Positions 5,862-9,413 of a DNA stretch of 9,413 nt are shown in pieces. The stretch is taken from contig JAOZLN010000074.1 in the NCBI GenBank assembly GCA_029934845.1, positions 1 to 9,413 of the forward strand, in the 5' to 3' direction. Numbering within the stretch: position 1 is the first letter of the stretch; every line of letters starts with the position of its first letter. This DNA is from Candidatus Sabulitectum sp. (GTDB lineage Bacteria; Fermentibacterota; Fermentibacteria; Fermentibacterales; JCC-6). Made by a program: the position numbers and the translations under genes. The notes beneath the pieces are model-generated. The model searched no databases, had not been told where the DNA came from, and saw only the letters and a program-made list of their open reading frames with translations.

Positions 5862-7664
5862 ATGATTATTACATTTCTTGTACTTTCTCTTCTGGCAGGG
5901 TTTATTGTTTCAAACGAAGAGATCATTGAATACCCGTCTGTTCATTATCAGGCAGCACAGGATAACTGGATTGATGTTGACAGTCAGCAGGAGCTGGTCA
6001 TAGCTGACAACAGCTGCGACTCTGAATTGTATGGAACAGTGTTCGGTTTTTTACCTTATTGGGTAAATCAGGCCTGGTTGCACTACGATCTTATCAGTGT
6101 TCTTGCAGTGTTCAGTGTAGATATGGGTGCAGGCGGTACAATTACCAACAGTCACGGATTTCCTGCAACTTTTGCCACCGCTATGGATCAGGCACACGCA
6201 AATGGTGCTGAAGTTGTTGTTACAGTTGCCAGCTTCAGTGGATCTTCAATTCATTCCATTCTTACCACCGGAAGGTCTACTGCCATTGCCACAATTCTGG
6301 ATCTTGTCAACAGTACTGTTGTGGATGGTGTGTGTATTGATTTTGAGAATGTTCAGGCTGCAGATTCAGACAGCCTGGTTACGTTCATGGAAGATCTGAG
6401 GATCGTGTTGCCAAATGCACACATTTCTATCTGTACCCCTGTTGTAGACTGGTCCGGATCTTTCAATTACAGTGAACTGGCAGAAAGTTGTGATGCACTG
6501 ATGATGATGTGCTACGCCTTTTCCGGAAGCTGGAGTACTGTTGCCGGTCCCAATGCTCCACTGGTTGGATGGGGCAGTTCACCTGAATCGTCCAGCAACA
6601 TGGCATGGGCTTTGTGCGATTACATCCGATATGCCCCGGATGTTCATGAAAAACTCGTTGTGGGTCTTCCATACTATGGTCATCAGTGGGAAACTGCAGG
6701 TTCTTCCACCCATTCACCTGCAGGTAACTGCAGTACACTGTTCTACACTGCTCTGGCAGACAGTGCGGAGACTTATGGTGCTCTCTGGGACGAAGAGTCT
6801 TTAACACCATGGTACCGTTTTAACTTTGCAGGCTGGAACCAGGGCTGGTACGATGACGACGAATCTCTTGGCCTTAAATACGATATGGTTACAATGGCAG
6901 GCATACAGGGAGTAGGAATATGGGCTCTCGGGTACGATGGTGAACGAACTGAACTGTGGGATAAGCTGGAAGACAGCTTTGGAGAACCTGTTATTAACGA
7001 TATGATCACCGATAATCTTGAGAATTGTTTTCAGCTTTATGGCCCTTCGTCATACTGGCATCCTTACACTGAGAACGGGCAGTACCATACATTTTTCTAC
7101 ACCGGTTCCATTTCCTCGGGGCCTGATGTAAACTGGGCTATGTGGAACTTTCAACTGCCAGACAGCACAGACAGCTATTATCTGGAGAGTTATATTCCTT
7201 CAACAGGCACAGCCAGTGTAACTTATCACATATTGCAAGGCAGTGAAGAAGACAGTGTTACTGTGGATCAATCCGCTTTCTCAGAGCAATGGGTTTCTCT
7301 TGGCGGACCTTATTATGCCGCAAACGGTCTTTCGGTTACAGTGGGAGACAACACAGGTACAGCGGGGCAGAGAATAGTTGCGGACGCTGTTCGGTTTACC
7401 TCCAGCACTGGAATTGAGCAATTCTCAGACGATCTTTTCGGACAGTTCACTGTTTCTGCAAGTCCCGCTTCTTCATTTTTAATCTGTTCTCCGTCTGGAG
7501 GCCATCTAAGAGTAATAGATGTATGTGGTAGAGTAGTAACCGAGAATAACTTACAGCCAGGCGCATTGTGGACATGGAACGACAGCACCCCATCGGGAGT
7601 ATATTTTATCAGTCTTGATGGAAGCAGAGGATTCTCTTCCTGCAGAGTTGTTCTTTTAAAATGA
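5862..7664 (+). CDS. Secreted GH18-like protein with golvesin-type domain and C-terminal sorting tail
   Basis: A 600-residue exported protein. Residues 1-17 form a short hydrophobic signal peptide lacking a basic n-region. A glycoside hydrolase family 18 barrel of the YaaH/cortical-lytic or chitinase-like type follows at about 58-372: FGFLPYWV near 61, the catalytic strand DGVCIDFE at 155-162 with the expected acid Glu162 and its partner Asp160, VGLPYYGHQW at 267-276, and GIWALGYDG at 352-360. Two acids usual in active enzymes are changed: the second Asp of the DxDxE run is Cys158, and the Asp of the MxYD segment appears to be Ala219. Residues about 385-513 resemble the golvesin/xanthan-lyase beta domain (VTVDQ, then VADAVRF). 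Residues about 525-600 resemble a FlgD/type-IX-sorting domain ending VVLLK. The start has a strong AGGAGGG at 5851-5857. Substrate is likely peptidoglycan or a chitin-like polymer, if active. Confidence 0.88.
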   Translation: MIITFLVLSLLAGFIVSNEEIIEYPSVHYQAAQDNWIDVDSQQELVIADNSCDSELYGTVFGFLPYWVNQAWLHYDLISVLAVFSVDMGAGGTITNSHGFPATFATAMDQAHANGAEVVVTVASFSGSSIHSILTTGRSTAIATILDLVNSTVVDGVCIDFENVQAADSDSLVTFMEDLRIVLPNAHISICTPVVDWSGSFNYSELAESCDALMMMCYAFSGSWSTVAGPNAPLVGWGSSPESSSNMAWALCDYIRYAPDVHEKLVVGLPYYGHQWETAGSSTHSPAGNCSTLFYTALADSAETYGALWDEESLTPWYRFNFAGWNQGWYDDDESLGLKYDMVTMAGIQGVGIWALGYDGERTELWDKLEDSFGEPVINDMITDNLENCFQLYGPSSYWHPYTENGQYHTFFYTGSISSGPDVNWAMWNFQLPDSTDSYYLESYIPSTGTASVTYHILQGSEEDSVTVDQSAFSEQWVSLGGPYYAANGLSVTVGDNTGTAGQRIVADAVRFTSSTGIEQFSDDLFGQFTVSASPASSFLICSPSGGHLRVIDVCGRVVTENNLQPGALWTWNDSTPSGVYFISLDGSRGFSSCRVVLLK

Positions 7665-7679
7665 TCGGATAGGTTTGTA

Positions 7680-8249
7680 ATGAAGATTCTTGCAGTTGTT
7701 ATTCTTGCAGCGTCCTCGCTTTTGTTTGCTTCTGAATTTGTGATCGGAGAGCAGACACAGCCCCTGTCAGATCCATTCTGCGGTAGTTGAGGGCCATCAG
7801 CAAAGCACTACCAGGTGGTAGTACCTGAATCACAGCTGGACGGATCAATGACCATAACAAAGATCTCTTTTGCAAGAGCTCCAATGGGTGCAAACTCTGT
7901 TCTGATGCACGGATTCAAGATTGCTTTTGCAGAAGCCGGTGGAGAAGAGCTTGGCAGGGATTTCTCTATGAACCTTTCTGACAACTCTTCCTTCCAGGTG
8001 GTTTATTCCGGGTCCCGGGTTACTGCTGCGGACAACGGCCATGGCAGGATCTGTTTCGCTCTTGATACTCCATACGAGTATTCAGGAGGCAATCTTCTTA
8101 TTGATATGTCTTACTCCAGCATTGAAGGAAGCATGTATGTGTGGAGCTGGAGCCCTGACGGTTACAGGTTCTTAACCGCGAACGGAGTTAACTCTTCTGA
8201 AGGAATGGTTTCTCCTCTGGTTCCTGTGGTGGTTATAACAGGCGAATGA
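7680..8249 (+). CDS. Small secreted protein with an in-frame TGA at codon 37 (possible selenoprotein or nonsense mutant)
   Basis: The frame from the ATG at 7680 to the TGA at 8247-8249 is open for 189 codons except for one TGA at 7788-7790. Before it lie a good Shine-Dalgarno (AGG at 7671-7673, six bases from the ATG) and a clear signal peptide (MKILAVVILAASSLLFAS). The segment SDPFCGS follows, then the TGA. After it, the same frame continues for 152 sense codons of beta-rich, lectin- or sorting-domain-like sequence (QVVVPESQLDG, ISFARAP, YVWSWSPDGY). A GTG at 7815 could start a 144-residue product, but it has no Shine-Dalgarno and would lack the signal peptide, so the long frame looks like the real gene. 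The TGA could be selenocysteine (motif CGSU, with a stem-loop after it), a mutated Trp codon (TGG to TGA), or an error in the sequence. TGA is the normal stop of several neighbouring genes. The gene starts 15 bases after the GH18 gene and is probably co-transcribed with it. The family is not recognised. Confidence 0.65.
7797..7828 (+). promoter_or_regulatory. Stem-loop just downstream of the in-frame TGA (SECIS-like candidate)
   Basis: ACTACC (7807-7812) pairs perfectly with GGTAGT (7817-7822) around the loop AGGT (7813-7816). A lower stem TCAG (7797-7800) with CTGA (7825-7828) can close the structure around an asymmetric internal loop. The apical loop begins 22 bases after the TGA. Bacterial SECIS elements are described as hairpins within roughly 16-37 bases of the UGA, with a G among the first two loop bases; this one fits, and the E. 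coli fdhF element also starts its loop AGGU. Short hairpins of this quality also arise by chance in coding sequence. Confidence 0.3.
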
Positions 8250-9005
8250 TTAAACTTCAGTAAGTATCTCCGCGCCTTGACCGGTTACCAGTATGGTGTG
8301 TTCGAATTGAGCACTTAAACTTCCGTCAGTGGTGGTAACTGTCCAGCCGTCCTTTTTGGAAGTTCGTACTTTGTAAGAACTTCCCATATTTATCATTGGC
8401 TCAATGGTGAATGTCATTCCCTTCTGCAGACGGATCCTGTTCGCTTTGGTGAAGTGATGAAAAACCTGAGGGTCTTCGTGGAATTTTTCTCCGATGCCGT
8501 GGCCGGTGTAGTCGCGGACAATAGAGTAGCCGAATCTGTTTATGTACTGCTCAATGGTTCTGCCCACTTCATAAAGATATCTGCCAGGTTTAACAGCATC
8601 TATTCCAAGGTTCATTGCTTTTTCTGTTCTGTGGACAAAATCGCTGATGCTGCTGTCAACCTCACCTATGAGAAATGTGCGGGAAGTATCACCGTGGAAG
8701 CCATCAAGAATAACAGTAACATCACTGGTCACAATATCGCCGTTCTTCAGGATATCTTTCGCTGAAGGAATTCCGTGACAGACAACATTGTTTATGGATG
8801 TACAGATGCTTTTCGGGAAGCCTCCATAGTTCAAAGGGGCTGATATGGCACCGTGCATTTTTGTATAAACAGCACAGAGATCGTTCAGATATAGAGTGGA
8901 AACACCCTCTTTTACATATGGCTCAATGTGGTTCAGCAGCTTCGCAGCCAGTTTTCCTGCTTTGCGCATTTTCTCGATCTCCACAGAATTCTTTATTCCT
9001 ATCAT
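8250..9005 (-). CDS. map: Methionine aminopeptidase, type I
   Basis: A 251-residue cytosolic metalloprotease that removes the initiator methionine from new proteins whose second residue is small. All five metal ligands of the family are present: Asp95 (in SDVTVILDG), Asp106 (in GDTSRTF), His169 (in TGHGIG), Glu202 (in TIEPM) and Glu235 (in FEHTILVT). The substrate-site His77 is also present, in NNVVCHGIP. There is no N-terminal zinc-binding or SH3-like extension, so it is the short bacterial type I (E. coli-like, about 264 residues). The start ATG overlaps the stop of the upstream metallo-beta-lactamase-fold gene by 4 nt (ATGA), with AGGT about 8 bases before it. The stop is directly adjacent to the stop of the convergent secreted-protein gene, with no space for a terminator. 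Confidence 0.97.
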   Translation of the reverse strand: MIGIKNSVEIEKMRKAGKLAAKLLNHIEPYVKEGVSTLYLNDLCAVYTKMHGAISAPLNYGGFPKSICTSINNVVCHGIPSAKDILKNGDIVTSDVTVILDGFHGDTSRTFLIGEVDSSISDFVHRTEKAMNLGIDAVKPGRYLYEVGRTIEQYINRFGYSIVRDYTGHGIGEKFHEDPQVFHHFTKANRIRLQKGMTFTIEPMINMGSSYKVRTSKKDGWTVTTTDGSLSAQFEHTILVTGQGAEILTEV

Positions 9006-9413
9006 TTTTCAGTACCTGTAATCTCAATCATCCTGCCCACTCCTCCTTCAATGTATTTATCCGGGTACATTTTTTTTATTTGTTCCTTGTGTTTTGTGCA
9101 GTGAGTAGGGCAGACAAGAGCTGCGTCTCTTAGAACTTTTAAGTTATTGAAATCGTGCAACCCGCCTATGATCGCATACACATCACCGAATCTTGAAACT
9201 GTTTCAATTATGTTCCTGATACCGGGGTGGCCGCAACCGATGATCACAACCAGCCCTTTACCGGTTGTCAGGGCGAGGGACTGTTCTCGTCCCATCTCTC
9301 CTGTAAGAAAAACACCCTTGTGGATCTCTGCAGGCTCTCTGTGATAGTGAACCTTATTGGGATACCTAATTCCACGGAAGGAGAAAGGAACATGCACCTC
9401 TGCTTCCGGATTT
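9002..9413 (-). CDS. Metallo-beta-lactamase-fold hydrolase, C-terminal part (gene runs off the window)
   Basis: About 137 codons are visible; the frame stays open to the right edge, so the N-terminal half with the HxHxDH metal site is missing. The visible part matches the C-terminal half of the MBL-fold group annotated as dihydropterin-ribofuranosylaminobenzene phosphate synthase-like. It shows GVFLTGEMGREQSL, then KGLVVIIGCGHPGI (the group's GCSHPGI metal-binding His motif with Gly for Ser), AIIGGLHDF in the place of GGFHL, and CPTHCTKHK near the end, where the group has PTHCTG. The GTG at 9397 is not a likely start, since sense codons of the same fold precede it. It ends TGA overlapping the ATG of methionine aminopeptidase, implying one operon. 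The true substrate is unknown. Confidence 0.88.
   Translation of the reverse strand, partial: NPEAEVHVPFSFRGIRYPNKVHYHREPAEIHKGVFLTGEMGREQSLALTTGKGLVVIIGCGHPGIRNIIETVSRFGDVYAIIGGLHDFNNLKVLRDAALVCPTHCTKHKEQIKKMYPDKYIEGGVGRMIEITGTEK

Noticed and set aside
7815..8249. Independent 144-residue gene starting at the GTG at 7815
   Set aside because: No Shine-Dalgarno, no signal peptide, and the GTG lies inside a hairpin; the frame continues upstream to a well-supported start past the TGA.
8454..8765. Opposite-strand frame inside methionine aminopeptidase
   Set aside because: Shadow of a strongly conserved gene, with no start signal or protein features of its own.
1..9413. Genome-wide reassignment of TGA to Trp or Gly to explain the in-frame TGA
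   Set aside because: TGA is the natural stop of several genes here (ends at 883, 5745, 7664, 8249 and the gene ending at 9002), Trp is coded by TGG, and no other long gene has an internal TGA.
1..9413. CRISPR arrays, insertion sequences, tRNA or rRNA genes
   Set aside because: I saw no spaced direct repeats, transposase motifs, cloverleaf or ribosomal RNA sequence in the window.

Overview
The window is bacterial: genes are densely packed, several starts overlap the previous stop, Shine-Dalgarno sites are present, and it carries a bacterial type I methionine aminopeptidase. Two features point to an anaerobe of the Fibrobacteres-Chlorobi-Bacteroidetes (FCB) sphere. One is a set of ferredoxin-containing MinD ATPases with NifX-like proteins. 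The other is a secreted glycoside hydrolase ending in a FlgD/type-IX-sorting-like tail. A candidate phylum such as Fermentibacterota is my best guess, but this is inference from protein style only.

Region 1 (1-3030, + strand) is a tightly coupled set: the last codons of an upstream gene (probably NifX-like), two MinD-type ATPases that each carry a two-cluster ferredoxin insert, an Mrp/Nbp35 Fe-S carrier ATPase with an extra N-terminal Cys cluster, and a small NifX/orange-protein-type protein. This resembles the orange-protein (ORP) gene set of sulfate reducers and points to assembly or sensing of a metal-sulfur cluster. It ends at a perfect 30-bp palindrome that can terminate transcription from both sides.

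Region 2 (3044-3304, - strand) is a single small RRM RNA-binding protein converging on that terminator. A plausible sigma70 promoter about 130 bp upstream of its start implies a long leader.

Region 3 (3588-8249, + strand) holds a six-bladed beta-propeller protein overlapping a MATE-family multidrug/organic cation exporter, then a secreted GH18-like protein with a golvesin-type beta domain and a sorting tail. The last gene is a small secreted protein whose reading frame is broken by one in-frame TGA at codon 37. The frame is otherwise intact from a good start with a signal peptide to the end. The TGA follows Cys-Gly-Ser (giving CxxU if read as selenocysteine) and is followed at a suitable distance by a hairpin with an AGGU loop. 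Selenocysteine, nonsense mutation of a Trp codon and sequence error all remain open. This is the most interesting item in the window.

Region 4 (8250-9413, - strand) is a two-gene unit with a 4-nt overlap: a metallo-beta-lactamase-fold protein that runs off the right edge, followed by methionine aminopeptidase. Its end abuts the interrupted secreted gene tail to tail with no base between them.
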